A program made the position numbers and the translations under genes. A stretch of DNA of 64,000 nucleotides from Cotesia glomerata (lineage: Eukaryota > Arthropoda > Insecta > Hymenoptera > Braconidae): contig NC_058163.1 in assembly GCF_020080835.1 (NCBI RefSeq), positions 20,735,904 through 20,799,903 on the forward strand, written 5' to 3'. Below are positions 47,856-60,147 of the stretch, one piece after another. Within the stretch, counting starts at the first letter, position 1. Each line of letters opens with the position of its first letter. Below the pieces are notes generated by a model. That model was not told where the DNA came from. It searched no databases and saw nothing but the letters and a program-made list of their open reading frames with translations.

Positions 47856-49376
47856 ATGGTAACACGACAGCCAGAAGAGTTTAGAAGGAATAACGATCAA
47901 CAGATCGGATGGATTGATAATCAGAATAACAACAATGTGAAGGAAAACGAGCGGCGTTGTGGGAATAATGACAAATTTAACATCAGGAGCGAGAGCGTTG
48001 TTGTTATTGAAGACAATGACCTTGACATTGATGTCGGGAGTGGTGATGATAATAATATAAATTTAAACATTGAAACAACGCGGCCATCTTATCGTTGTTC
48101 TAGCACTGGCGAGTCTTCTAATGAGTCTAGTTTAAATAGCAATTACAGTGATTCTAATGATAATGATAATGACAATGATAAATCTTCAAATCAGTCTAGT
48201 TTTAATAACGATCATGTGATCAATATCGACAAGTATGACGATCGGATTTTTTATGATGATGAAGACTATGAAGAGCGTGGAGATCAAGATAAGGATAAGG
48301 AAGAAGACGATGTCGAAGAAGCCGAGAAAGTTATCGGCGAAATGGGAGGCTGGACGGACCTCAAAGGAGCCCAGATGCAAAAAATCCAGCACGAAACGAT
48401 AACCGGTCATGTGTTACCCACTTTGGACACTACGGCTTTTGGTGATATTTGTATTAAAGGCTCCACTAATGTTCGAGTGGGTAACACTACGCTTTATAAA
48501 GGTCCTGTTACTATCAAACAATTTTTATATACTAATTCTGGTGACGGTAATGGTCAGCCGAAAGATTTTATTAACAATCAAACTCCGGATGCTAATATTT
48601 TGACTACAGATGGAAGCACACTTCCGATAATTCCTGTACAGCAAGAAAATTTAAGAGGTATTTAAGTAAAAAAATTTTTTTTAATTAAATTGCTAATTAA
48701 TTTTTTTATTTCAAAATAGTGAGAAAATTATTGTGGACTTGGAGATGTACTGCTCTATTTAGTTTTATAACATTACTTGCGGTCTTGATAATTGTCGTTG
48801 TATCATTAAAGCTCACTGAAAAGCTAGACGACTACCCTTCTCATAAACCAGCCATTGATCCTGATGGTAAATAAAATAAAAATTAGAAATAGATCTTTTA
48901 TTTATAATACTGAAGTTAGCTGAAAAATTTTTTTTTATTAAATTTTTATAACAAATCAATTACAATAAAAAAAATAAAATATCTGGAAATCGGTTGATCG
49001 CGAAGGCCAACCCTAGAACTTCCCGCTAAGTTTGAATTTGAAGCGCCTTAAAATGTGTTTTTTGATTAATATTTGAGCTTTTCAAGCTCAAAGCAACTTT
49101 TTTCACTCTAAGAGCTCAAAATGTATTTCTTAAACGATTATAACTTTTGAATGCGTCGTTCGATTTTCATTTTCAAAAATGCACTCGACACAGTTTTTTA
49201 AGTACAAAAAATCTATAATGGTTTTATTATGATTTTTCCGCATAATTTAAAGTTATTTTAAAAAAACAAAAATAAATTTTTTTTTTGGTTTTTTTTTTTT
49301 AATTTCTTTGGAATAGCTCGATGGATTTTTATAGCTTAGTTGATTCATTTTAGAGAAACCGTAGGACAAAAATTTG

Positions 49377-49467
<91 letters not shown>

Positions 49468-51641
49468 ACATACACACGGCCGGACACCTCGGTGGGAATA
49501 GTCAGAATAGCTTCCCGGGACCTCAAAACATGGAGAAGTCAATAACTTCTCTTGAGTCGAAAATTTTCAATTTTCTTAGCAGGAAGTTAAAAATTCTTTA
49601 AAAAATTTCCACTAATCATTTTTTTTTTAATTTTCACATATGGAATTTTTTAGTTAACCCGTAGTGGTCACATTTTTTAAAAATAACGTAGTGGTCATAT
49701 TGGGTCTAGTTGACCCCATGCAAGGAAAAAATTGTTGCTACTTACGTTCTTTTCAATATTTTCACTCGAACCGGACATGAGAGTAATTCTTAACACTTTC
49801 GTTGAATAACAATCGTTTTTTAATTTTTTTTTAATTGTTTAATTATAAAAAAAATGCTAGAAAGTCAAATTTCGAAAAATTTGACTTTTTTTACTGAAAA
49901 CTTCATTTTTTAAGATAAATGAAAATTACCTCCGGGATTCTACTCCGGATATCGCATACTTTGAAAAAAAGTGGTGTCATGTCGAGCTTCCAAAAAGTAT
50001 ATTTATTTGTGCAATTGAAATCGTAAATTTCCATGAATCTCAAAAAATCTTTAAACAATAATAGATGGTACCACAGATACTATTTTAAATGATATCTTCG
50101 AAGCAAGAGCAACTCAAAAATTGTCTATATAAAGGCCATCCCTGCAACTTCCCGCTAACTCCATACCTAAACGCTCAACATTTCACTTATTCTTCGAGCT
50201 CAAAAGTACAATTTCTGTGTTATTTTGAGTTCTCCGAGCTCAAAGAGGTAGCTTCTTTATGCTTTTGAGCTCTTCGAGCTCAAAAGTCTGATAGAAGTTT
50301 GATAAAACAGTATTTTTTGAATTTTCAAACCACAATAACGTTTGAATGAATGAACCGATTTTTACGCGGTTAGTGGCATTTGACGCAGTTTTTGAAACCT
50401 CATAACAGATTTTTAAGTTTGAATCGATCGAACAAGGAATTTCGAAGTAATTAAAAAAAAACACTTTTTTTGAAATTTTTCGTTTTCGATAACTCTCGAA
50501 TGAATCAACCGTATTTGACGGGACTGGTGGCAATCGACGTGGCTTTTCAAACTTAAGAGCGGAACAGTTTTTGGAATTGATCGGTGTAACCGTTTAGAAG
50601 TTATTCCAAAAAAACGATTTTTTGAAAATTTTATTTTTGAGATTTCTCAAAATCTAGCGAACCGAATTGATTCAAATTTTCACGAAATTGAATGGCAATG
50701 ATACTTTTTGGATCACCACCTATTTCGATCCGATCGGTCAAGCCGTTCAAAAGTTATAAGAAGTTTACATGCATACACACACACACACACACACACACAG
50801 TCGCACGGACACCATCGCGGGAATAGTCAGGAAAGCTTCCTGTGACCTTAAAACGTCGAGATCTGATGAAAACTCAATTTTCGTAAAATGGGGTGAAATC
50901 AATAACTTCCCGAATTTTGAAAATCTTCGATTTTCTTAGCGGGAAGTTAAAAATTCTTCAAAACATTTCCTCTAACATTATTTTTAATTTTTACATGTAA
51001 ATTTGTTTTCAAAATAATTTCATTGCTATAAAATAATTAAAAAATTCTAATATCAGTAAACTTCAGTATCTTTTTTTATTTAGCATTCACTAAATTAAAA
51101 ATTAAAAATTTTTTTAGACATACTTACAGATGGAGTAAGATTCATCCAACGCGTCGAATGGGGAGCGCAGCCTCCGGAAAAAAAACCCAAGAAACTAGAA
51201 ATAATTCCTGCGCCGTATGTGATTATCAGTCACACAGCATCAGAATCTTGCAACAATCAAGCGGAATGTATCCAACGCGTCCGATTAGCTCAGACGATGC
51301 ATATAGAGGGCAACGGATGGGACGACATCGGTTATAATTTCCTGATTGGAGGTGACGGGCTCGTCTACGTTGGCCGCGGATGGGATATTGAAGGTGCTCA
51401 CGCATTTGGATTTAATCGCAAGAGCATTGGGATCAGCTTTATTGGCACCTTTAACAAAGAAACCCCACCGAGAAGACAAATTCACGCGCTGGAGAAATTG
51501 ATCGAGCTTGGTGTTAAGAATGAAAAAATCAGTGTGAATTACAAACTCCTTGGACATCGTCAAGTGTCGGAAACTTTAAGTCCTGGTGATGTTTTATTTG
51601 GAATTATCAAAGCAATGGATCATTGGTCTGAGAAACCTTGA
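47856..51641 (+). CDS. Transmembrane peptidoglycan recognition protein, PGRP-LC type
   Basis: Exons 47856-48657, 48720-48866 and 51118-51641 give 490 residues. The ATG at 47856 (MVTRQPEEF) is used. Residues 1-270 are cytoplasmic, Asn/Asp/Ser-rich, with a segment near 204-226 (NVRVGNTTLYKGPVTIKQF) that resembles the RHIM-like signalling motif of insect PGRP-LC/LE. One membrane helix lies at about 280-298 (ALFSFITLLAVLIIVVVSL), then an extracellular PGRP domain from about 320 (FIQRVEWGA, ISHTASESC, GWDDIGYNFLIGGDG, YVGRGW, SIGISFIGTF). The histidine of GHRQ is present, but the zinc cysteine is replaced by serine (TLSPG), so amidase activity is not expected. Such proteins bind DAP-type peptidoglycan and start IMD signalling. 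Intron 2 holds two (CA)n-bearing repeats. Confidence 0.88.
49012..49590 (+). repeat. (CA)n-bearing repeat, copy 4 (PGRP-LC intron)
   Basis: CTTCCCGCTAA start, pure (AC)n at 49381-49462, AATAGTCAGAATAGCTTCC block and TTAGCAGGAAGTTA end. The longest (AC)n in the window, without a LINE insertion. Confidence 0.8.
50135..50953 (+). repeat. (CA)n-bearing repeat, copy 5 (PGRP-LC intron)
   Basis: It starts GGCCATCCCTGCAACTTCCC, has (AC)n at 50775-50799 and ends TTAGCGGGAAGTTA. The most complete uninterrupted copy, about 0.8 kb, useful as a reference for the family. Confidence 0.82.
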
Positions 51642-52184
51642 CAATTGATTTTTTTTATTTTTATCTAGTCTGTTGTTTAAAATGTTATACTCATAAAAAT
51701 TTTTTACTTATTATTATTGTTAATTGGTATATTTGAGTTGAATAGAGACTATCAAAATAGATCTTTTTATTTTTATATTTTCTAACGGAACTGGTTAATT
51801 AATTACTTACAGGTTGTTAGTTTTTAGTCTATATTTATCACATTTTGGGTTTTTTTATTTAAAAGAAAATTCCAAAACGTTGTCATTACAAAAAATGTCT
51901 CTGATAAAGAAAGAGATTTTGATACTCCTCGTTGTTTATAATTTTTTACAATTCGTCTCATCTTTTTCTATTCGTTCACCCTTGATAAATATTCAAAATT
52001 TTAAATAATTCTTCTAAAAAGTCAAATTCAAGGTAATAAAATCTATTTAAGAAGGGTTTACATTTTTTCTCTCTCTCGCCCTCTATTGGACAAACGAAAG
52101 TATCTCTGTCATACTTGTACAACAAATGGAATCTTAAAACGCATTTTATGCATAAATAAATGAAAATTTTCCAAAAAAGCGCTT

Positions 52185-52223
52185 CGCTCTTCGATAGATA
52201 ATTTAATTATCTATCGAAGAGCG
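52185..52223. repeat. Perfect 19-bp-arm hairpin
   Basis: CGCTCTTCGATAGATAATT, one spacer base, then the exact reverse complement. Not followed by a U-rich terminator context that would explain it, and not part of a recognised element. Confidence 0.85.
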
Positions 52224-52612
52224 AAACGTTTTATTTTCGAAATTTTATCACATACATGAGAAAAACACGTTTGAAAATCAACTATAAACCGCTCTTAATA
52301 TCATAATTTATAATTAAAATAATTTAGTCTTAAAATTTTTTTTTAAGCTTTATATTTGTAATAATCATTTTTTAACCTTTTTTTTTGTTACACTCTTACT
52401 TTCTTATAAGTACACACCACTCTCTATAATACACTTTATTTCATTGCATCCTCTTAATTTAGTTATCTTTAATTTAATCTAAAATATCACACTCTTTACA
52501 GCTTTTATAACAAATAATAATTTTTATACTACACAAAATTACTAGTTTTACATTTCTGTCGAACTCTTATATTTAATTTTGCCTTTTTTACACGCTTTAT
52601 ATTAGCTTCACT

Positions 52613-52839
52613 TGTATGTCAGTTTGTCAGTATGTCAGTATGTAACTCTCCGTGGGTAATCTGCGCGCCTGCGGCCTTCCTTGGTTCTGGTAGCCGTTTC
52701 TCAGGCTCGCTCTCCGAAATCGAACTCTGATTCCCCGTATTTATAATATTTATAAATAATTATTTTTTATTAGCTTCACTTGTATGTCAGTATGTCAGTA
52801 TGTCAGTATGTAACTCTCCGTGGGTAATTTGCGCGCCTG
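52613..52839 (+). repeat. Direct duplication of a ~65-bp block
   Basis: The block TAGCTTCACTTGTATGTCAG ... CTCTCCGTGGGTAAT ... GCGCGCCTG occurs at 52613-52671 and again at 52771-52839, with internal TATGTCAG tandem steps differing in number. Confidence 0.8.
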
Positions 52840-52921
52840 AATATTTTTGATAATCAACAAATAATAGTTTAAAAAAACTAAAAAATCACGCTTTTATAAA
52901 TAAACCAAACTAAAAAGTAAA

Positions 52922-53332
52922 AAATAAATAATAGTTTAAAAAAACTAAAAACACGCTTTTTATAGAAAACCAAACTAAAAATAGAAAATAAATTTAAATT
53001 AAGAATAGTGTTAAAAATTTCAATAAATATAAATTAATAATAGTGTAAATAAAAAAAAATGTATTTTATTTTAAAAAGCGTGGGGTGCTTTTTAAGATAT
53101 TATCAAAATGATAATCACTCTACTCATATCTGTCAATAAAATATTTATAACTATTGACACCATGCACCTCACGCTTTTTTTAAAATAAAATACATTTTTT
53201 TTATTTACACTATTATTAATTTATATTTATTGAAATTTTTAACACTATTCTTAATTTAAATTTATTTTCTATTTTTTAGTTTGGTTTTCTATAAAAAGCG
53301 TGTTTTTAGTTTTTTTAAACTATTATTTATTT
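52922..53332. repeat. ~410-bp near-perfect palindrome
   Basis: Arms of about 180 bp are inverted copies, with landmarks AAACACGCTTTTTATAGAAA and its reverse complement. The centre includes AAAAGCGTGGGGTGC and its partner GCACCTCACGC. Could be a MITE or foldback. Little divergence between the arms is apparent. Confidence 0.8.
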
Positions 53333-54182
53333 AGTATACATTATTTGTGTATTTATATCGTTGTGCTTGATGTAAACAATCAACACAGTATATATCGTAA
53401 ATGTGAATAAATAATATCAATATGGCTGACTGTTCCGATACTGGGTATTAGCTCATTTCGGGTGTACCAATAGACGAACAGTAAATTTTAAATAACAATG
53501 GGGTCTTTTTTGTATTATCAATTAATTGCATCGAATTCTTAGTATTTGTATTAATACATAAAAAACAAAATTTTAGAGAAAAGTATTTCCATTAGGTTTC
53601 TATGAGCTTAAGATCATCAGTGATTTCTTAGCAAAACCATTAAGAGACCTTGATAAGTCAGAAATCTAAGACTATTGACATCATTAACATTTTTTTTCAA
53701 TATTTCCAATATAATTTAAAGTTTCATTCATATTTTATTATGTAAAAAAAAGGTTGAGGTTTCTAATGAAGAAAAGTTTGTTTAATTTGATTGAGTACGA
53801 GATAAAATATAAAATAATAATTTTGTCAAATCGTTCCGGTATTGGGTCTTTTACCCTTTTACCTTATAAAGAAAGGAATAATTTATTATTAAATTTTTAA
53901 TTTGTAAAAAATTACTTTTATTTAATATATTTTTAATCTCTGAACAAGTATTTATTTTTTTAACAACGAAATAATAATACTAAAAACAAAAATAGAATAA
54001 AAATTCACGGTTACCGCCGGAAGAATAAAATTACTTTGGTAATAAATTTTATTTTTGTTTTATTAACTTTTAAATTTTTCTATCAATACTTGAAGTTACA
54101 GACTATTTTTAATGACAATAAAAAGACTATTTCTTCATGAAATATTTACGCAAACTTCAATTACGTTTAATTTCTTAAGCCA

Positions 54183-54218
54183 TATATAAAAGATTCAAGA
54201 ATACAAAACTTGATCAGT
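54183..54218 (+). promoter_or_regulatory. TATA box and initiator of the secreted PGRP gene
   Basis: TATATAAA at 54183-54190 and an arthropod-type initiator TCAGT at 54214-54218. The spacing from the TATA start to the initiator A is 33 bp, and the ATG follows 40 bp later. Confidence 0.6.
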
Positions 54219-54255
54219 TAACAAAATATTCTTCAACTGAAAAATTCTAATCAAA

Positions 54256-54963
54256 ATGCGTCAACAACTTTCATCATCATTACTGATTAATTTAATAATG
54301 TTTATCGTGGTAACTATCAAAGTTGATGGATATCAATTTTTTACCGAAGAAGATGCAAAGATGTTCGACTCTCAATTGGGTAATATTTACATAAACTAAG
54401 TATTTATTTTAAAAACTATCTATAAAGCTTGTTTATAAATTTTTTCAGAAATCCAGGATGTTTTACAATTTATCAATCGTGACGAATGGAAAGCATTGCC
54501 AACAACGGATCCAGTCGAGACATTGGTTACTCCAGTTCCATATGTTTTGATCTATCACACAGGCACTGAATCGTGTTATTATCGGCAGTCTTGCGACCGA
54601 ATTGTCCGAGAGCTTCAGGCGAAATATATCTCATCGTATCCATGGAATCGAGATATTGGGTACAATTTCCTGATCAGCGGTGATGGAAAGATTTACATTG
54701 GACGTGGGTGGAGAACCGTCGGTGCTCACACCATTGGTGTCAACAAGAAGAGCATTGGGATTGCTTTGATTGGGACATTTTATGATAAGTCACCAAATAT
54801 AACTCAATTTAGTTCAATGAGAAATTTAATTAATTATGGAATTGCTCTTGACTTTATTGATAAAAAATTTAAATATTATTCTGAGATCAATGGCGTGCGT
54901 CTTTACATTAATGATCAGCATAATATTTCAAGTTTTTCCGAAATGATTCAAAATTCACAATAA
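54256..54963 (+). CDS. Secreted peptidoglycan recognition protein (short type), degenerate C-terminus
   Basis: Exons 54256-54379 and 54449-54963 give 212 residues. An N-terminal signal peptide is likely (LLINLIMFIVVTIKVDG). The PGRP fold is clear to about residue 165 (FINRDEWKALP, VLIYHTGTESC with the conserved disulfide pair, DIGYNFLISGDGKIYIGRGW, GAHTIGVNKKSIGIALIGTF). The usual ending with GHRQ...CPG is replaced by an unrelated-looking YYSEINGVRLYINDQHN tail, so two zinc ligands are missing and it should not be an amidase. It could still bind peptidoglycan, or be a decaying paralogue. Neighbour of the transmembrane PGRP, same strand, probably a tandem duplicate lineage. Confidence 0.85.
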
Positions 54964-55073
54964 ATAAAATTATTATTATTTTATTGATTCAATCATCAAT
55001 AATCTTTTGTAGATGATGAACTGGCAAATAACAGAAATATTTTTCATTATCAACTTTTAAAGTCGTACTAAGA

Positions 55074-55105
<32 letters not shown>

Positions 55106-55123
55106 GTTATTATTATTATTATA

Positions 55124-55155
<32 letters not shown>

Positions 55156-55156
55156 G
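55074..55156. repeat. (TTA)n microsatellite, 3' flank of the R4/Dong-like element
   Basis: TTA repeats with two ATG(T) interruptions, ending against the element's 3' terminus. Confidence 0.9.
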
Positions 55157-58100
55157 TTATTAAATGCTCAGGGGGGGTTGTCCCCGAAGTCCGACTCTCC
55201 GAGGGCCCAGCCTGAGCTCCATCCATTACTGCTGGACCACTCCGCACAACAAGGCGGTTAGCGGCCACAGCAGGCCAAAGTCATTTCCCTAAGTAGACGG
55301 AGGGAACCTAATATTACAGCCTTCTGCATCCTGACAGCCAAGAACTCAGATTTTGACGTGAAAGCTGGAACTTTGGCAAGTGAGGATACAAAAGACTGTT
55401 TCATCCCTCCAAGGACGCCAACGATTAGGACGACTAGTTTGACACGGTAACCTGGGTAAAGTTTGCCAATTTCAAATAGGAGATCCTGATATATTTTTCT
55501 TTTGTGCTCTTCTTTGGCTGAGATGTTGTGTTCAGCCGGGGCCGAGAACTCAATGACATAAATGTCACGAGTGGCCTTGTCGAAGAGTACAATATCAGGT
55601 TTGTTGTGATCGATCCGCCGGGTTGTTGCAAATGGCATGTTCCAGTAAATTTTGCAACTGTCATTCTCAACAACCTGGGGAATATCTCCTGGTAGATAAG
55701 GCAGCACTGGTGTCATATCAATACCGTAGTAATGACGAAGATAGTAGTACAGTACTCTCAGGGCAGCGTTGTGACGCTGGATATATGCACCTCTCACCAG
55801 CACAGGACATGCCGACAAAAGGTGTATGAGCGTCTCCGGGTGTTGTTTACACATCCTACATGACGTGTCCAGAAGCTGCACCTGGAGCACCTTGCTACGG
55901 TATTCTAGAGTGTTAATGACACCATCTTGGCAGGCAAATATGAACCCTTCAGTCTCGGACATCAGGCCAGCTGACTTTAAGAAGAAAAAGGTCAGCTGGG
56001 TGGACAAGCCATGATCACGCACGTGTTTCAAGTACACGCTGTGCATGGACTTGTCCATCAGTTCGCCTAGGAGTTGTTTTTCCTCGGCGTTCCTGATGAC
56101 GCTCTTAAATTCTTCCTTTCGGAGTTCCATAAGAGCGTTTATCTCTCCAAGACCAAGGGTTCTTGCTGCATATATAGCTGCCTTATACAAGAACGACCCC
56201 TTATGCGCATTTTCATGTTTATGTACGATTTGCATAAGGAAGTCATCCTCGTCTGCAGTGAAATTGACAACCTCGAATGTTAAGCCCAGGACCAAACGAT
56301 CATGCAGCCGCTCCAAACTCTGCAGACCTCTCCCACCGATGGACCGGGAGAGGTATAATCTGGCGACTGATGAATTGGGGTGCATGCTCCGATTCATATT
56401 AATAACCTTACGGGTTTTGATATCGAGATCTCGTAAATCCTTTCGGGCCCATTTCAGGACACCGAAAGAGTATAGTAAGACTGGGACAGCGAGCATGTTA
56501 GTGGCGGAGACTTTTTATTATTTTTATTATTTAATTATTTTTTCCGGAAAGTTCGGAGGACCAAATTTTCCGGAGTCTCCTAACATACTCACTACGGAGA
56601 GTTGCTCGGACTTCAGAGACCGCATGCATGCGGTGCTCTTCCATTCCTAGGTATCTATACAACTCTCCGGCGCCTAATTGTCTTAAGATGCTCCCATCTA
56701 CTAACTCGACATCATCACCCGTATCAGAGCACTTACCCCTCGCCAGATGTATGACCGCACACTTGTCCAACCCAAAAGACATTCCGACATCTCGTGTGTA
56801 CTCTGCTACGATGTTCAGGGCTGCCTGTAGATGATCTTCATTAGCACTATATAGCTTCAGATCATCCATGTAAAGCAGATGGGTGATCGAGTATTTTCGA
56901 TCACCCGGAGGCCCCACAGAGTACCCATGGGTTTTACGGAGAGCAACAGATATAGGCAGCAGTGAGATGCAAAACAGCAGAGGGCTCAAGGAATCGCCTT
57001 GGAAGACCCCTCGTTTGTACTCTACAACTCTGGTTACGTGCAATGCGTTTCCATTTCCTATATGGAAACGCGTTCGCCAGAGCTGCATTGTACGCCGAAT
57101 GCATTCCACCGTTTCGGGATTGACCCCCAGGCACTTGAGGAGGTATAAAATCAACTCATGAGGAGTTGAGTCAAATGCCTTGCGATAGTCAATCCAGGCC
57201 ATTGACAGGTTGCGTTGATAGTAAATCGCATCTTGTATGACACATCGATCAACTATCAGGTTCTCTTTGCAACCTGACAGGCCTCTTTTGTTGCCACGCT
57301 GTTCATATATCTGTTGCCATATAGGTCCTATCTCCTGCAAGATACGGTTATTCAAAATTTTTGTAAAAATTTTATAAACCGCATTCAGGCAGGTGATAGG
57401 CCTGTAATTCTTTGGGTCAGACAAGTCACCTTTTTTGGGTATCAGTACGGTTCGCCCTTCTACGAGCCAGTCTGGAATCGGTTCGTCAGCTCTAATGTAG
57501 GATGTAAATATACGGGCCAAATGGAGGTGGGTAGAAGTAAACTTCTTCCACCAGAAGACATTAATGCCATCTGGTCCCGGGGCAGCCCAATTTCTGCTGC
57601 CATCTAGAGCTAAACGAACTTCATTTACACTGACTGCAGGGCTCTCTTCATCAGCATTCTGTCGACGGTGTTTCCGACAAAATGCTTTGAAGTCATGCAG
57701 AGCTGGAGTGTTGGCGTTTACGTTTGGTTGATCTCCATACAACTCAGTCCAAAAGGCTTCCACCCGCTCAGGTGCTGGATAATTCCCGGTAACAACAGTC
57801 TTTGGTGTCAGAAAGCGTGAAGGGCTAGATCGAAACAACGAATTGTCGACCAGCCGTGTCAGCCTTTTCTCTAGTGACTTTTTGGCAGTCACTAGAGCTC
57901 GCAATTTATTAAGTGACTCTTCCTTGATGACAAGAAGAGTACTTTTATTCAATGTGTGATGACGCCACCGAAGTTCAGCAGCAATGCGACGTACTCGGAG
58001 CGTGTATGCTCGTTGAGTTGTTTCGAACTTAATCACACATTGGATGCGAGAGACATGTTTTCGGGATCTGTCAATTTTGTCGCCAAGTTGTGCGATGCGC

Positions 58101-58823
58101 TGTCTCAACCTTGCCTCGATTGAGAGACGATGTCTCTCTCTCGGAAAAGCTGAAACTGCTGCACCATACACAACCTGGTTCACAGCGAGCAGAGTGGAAT
58201 CCTCCTGGATCCGTGTAAGGAGATCTTCATTGACCGTGTCAAGTTGTTGTTGGGAGTAAGTTATCTTTTTAGATATACTTACTTGCCGTCCTATAAAGGG
58301 ATTGTTGTTATCCAAGGAGGAACGGCGTCGCTCTTGGTGTAATTGCGCCGGAAAGGAAAGTCTATTAGACTGCCTTCTATCCAGCACAAGCGATCGTCTG
58401 TCACGCCGGAGATGAGTGGCATAGTTACGCAGGTGTTTCCGCGTAAATTTGCCAGCTCCGGATGCATGTCACTCCAAAGAGTGTGCATCCGGGCTATGTA
58501 ACCGATCATCCCCGGCTCGCTGCGCTGGTAACACGCCAAGAGGTCGACTCGCAGTTCCTCCGTCCACTTAAAGTTAGTCCTTAAAGCGCCAGTGTCATCA
58601 TCATTTATCGGGTCCGGTGTGCTCCTCCCACCTGATAAATGGTCCTCATCCGAAAAGGACCGGTTGTGGGGAGCACTTCTGAGATTATGTCTTGTTGTAA
58701 CTCAGAGTTTCAATGCAGTGGGTAGTTGGCCCACTGCACCTGTTACGTCGTTTGCCTACAGACCTGGTGTTCTGGTCTGCGTTTCCCGCGGTGCGCCACT
58801 TGGAGGCCACGTAACAAGCCCGC
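55157..58823 (-). mobile_element. R4/Dong-like non-LTR retrotransposon with restriction-like endonuclease
   Basis: About 3.7 kb between (TTA)n tracts. One long frame (in two pieces) encodes RT followed by a zinc finger and a PD-(D/E)XK-type endonuclease, and there is no AP endonuclease, as in R2/R4/CRE-type families. Dong of the R4 clade is known to insert in TAA repeats, which matches the flanks. The 3' UTR is only about 100 bp. Two frame breaks make this copy inactive. Confidence 0.85.
55258..58540 (-). pseudogene. Single ORF of the R4/Dong-like element, broken twice
   Basis: The N-terminal piece runs from about 58560 to 58430 (RVDLLACYQRSEPG), then shifts frame into 58420-56531 (LRNYATHLRRDRRS; RT motifs at 57600-56750: GPDGINVFWWKKF, YRPITCLNAVYKI, DYRKAFDSTPH, GVFQGDSLSPLLF, YMDDLKLYS). 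A stop and frame change at 56497-56533 coincide with an AT-rich insert resembling (AAT)n. The last piece (56496-55258) begins LAVPVLLYSFGVLKW and has CRMCKQH...H...C and the endonuclease motif KPDIVLFDKATRDIYVIEF. Order and spacing agree with R2/R4-type proteins. Confidence 0.82.

Positions 58824-58866
<43 letters not shown>
58824..58866. repeat. (TTA)n microsatellite, 5' flank of the R4/Dong-like element
   Basis: Fourteen TTA repeats followed by (TTG)n. Same repeat as on the other side of the element. Confidence 0.92.
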
Positions 58867-58868
<2 letters not shown>

Positions 58869-58966
58869 TGTTGTTGTTGTTGTTGTCATTAATAACTAGA
58901 TTGAATAGAATAATATTGAAGTACTTATAATAAATAAACAAAAAAAAAACTGTAGTGTAATAAATA

Positions 58967-59955
58967 ATGATACTGAAGTCAGCTGACACCTGTTAATTTT
59001 ATTAATTTTTACAATCAATCAATAACAATAATAAAAATGTTTTTAAGAATTTCCACTGATTATTTTTTTTAATTTTTACATGTGAAATATTTTTATTAAA
59101 TTTTTTTCACAAATTACATTCACGCGGCGTGAATTTATCAGGACTTTTTTACGTGTGAATAAATTTATCCATAATTTTATTGCTATTGAATTATAAAAAA
59201 ATTTCTAATATCTGTTAACTTCATGACATTAAAGTTAGCTGTCACTTGACAAATTTTTAATTTTATTTAACAATGAAATTAATTCTAAAAAATTGCATTT
59301 TAAAATTTTTTTAATTTCTACATGTCGATTTTTTTTCTTATTTTTTTTGCCATAAATTATTTATTAACAAAAATTCTAAAAATTATTAAATATCTGCTAA
59401 ATTAATTTTCATGTTAACTTCAGTGTCATAATAAATAACTATATTTTTAAACACATTGGATAATTTGGAGCATTAATATTGTCAAGAATATGACGTTGAA
59501 GTTAGCAGTCACTTGACTATTTTTTAATTTTTTTTAACAAATAAATTTGTTCCAAAAAATAATTAAAAAAAAATTGCATTTTCAATTTTTATTTAATTTC
59601 TACAAGTCAATTTTTTTTTTTTAATATTTTTTTTCATAATTTTTATGAATTCAAAAAATCAAAAATTGTCAAATGTCTGCTAATTTTAGTATCATTCTAG
59701 AATTATAAAAACTCACAAAAATAATTTATTTAGTAATTTATAAACTTCATATTCATGAAAATTAAGTTAGCTGACATCTAAAAATTTTAAGAATTTTTTT
59801 TTATTGAAAAAATGATTACAAAATAATAAAAAAAAATTTTCATTTGTAAAAAACTTGATAAACTGTAAGTGCAATTTTTTAAAAATATTTTTTAGTTCTT
59901 ATATAATAATTAAAAAAAATCAAAAAATTAAAAACGTCGACTAACTTTAGTGTTA
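58967..59955. mobile_element. Cluster of four MITE family 1 copies
   Basis: Copies at 58967-59226, 59223-59429, 59490-59694 and 59754-59955. Each is bounded by versions of TGACACTGAAGTTAGCTGAC and its reverse complement around a low-complexity A/T interior, nearly head to tail. Confidence 0.65.
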
Positions 59956-60147
59956 TTTCATATTCACCATAATTTAAATTATATTCTCCACTCAGCTTTT
60001 TAAAATGAACAAAAACCGTTTAAATAATTTAAAACATCTGTACCAAGCGCCATATTTGAATATGGATAAAATAACTCACTTTCTTACCACAAGATGTCTC
60101 CTAAGTCCAACTTTTAGAATTTAAATTTATTCGAGAGAGAGAGCAAG

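Larger units (their letters stand above)
51642..54255. other. Intergenic between the two PGRP genes
   Basis: It holds palindromes and a duplicated segment listed separately, an end of MITE family 3 near 53860 and the promoter of the secreted PGRP at its right edge. No further gene supported. Confidence 0.5.

Noticed and set aside
49253..49601. Poly-Cys/Val and poly-Thr/His frames over (AC)n
   Set aside because: Pure microsatellite translation.
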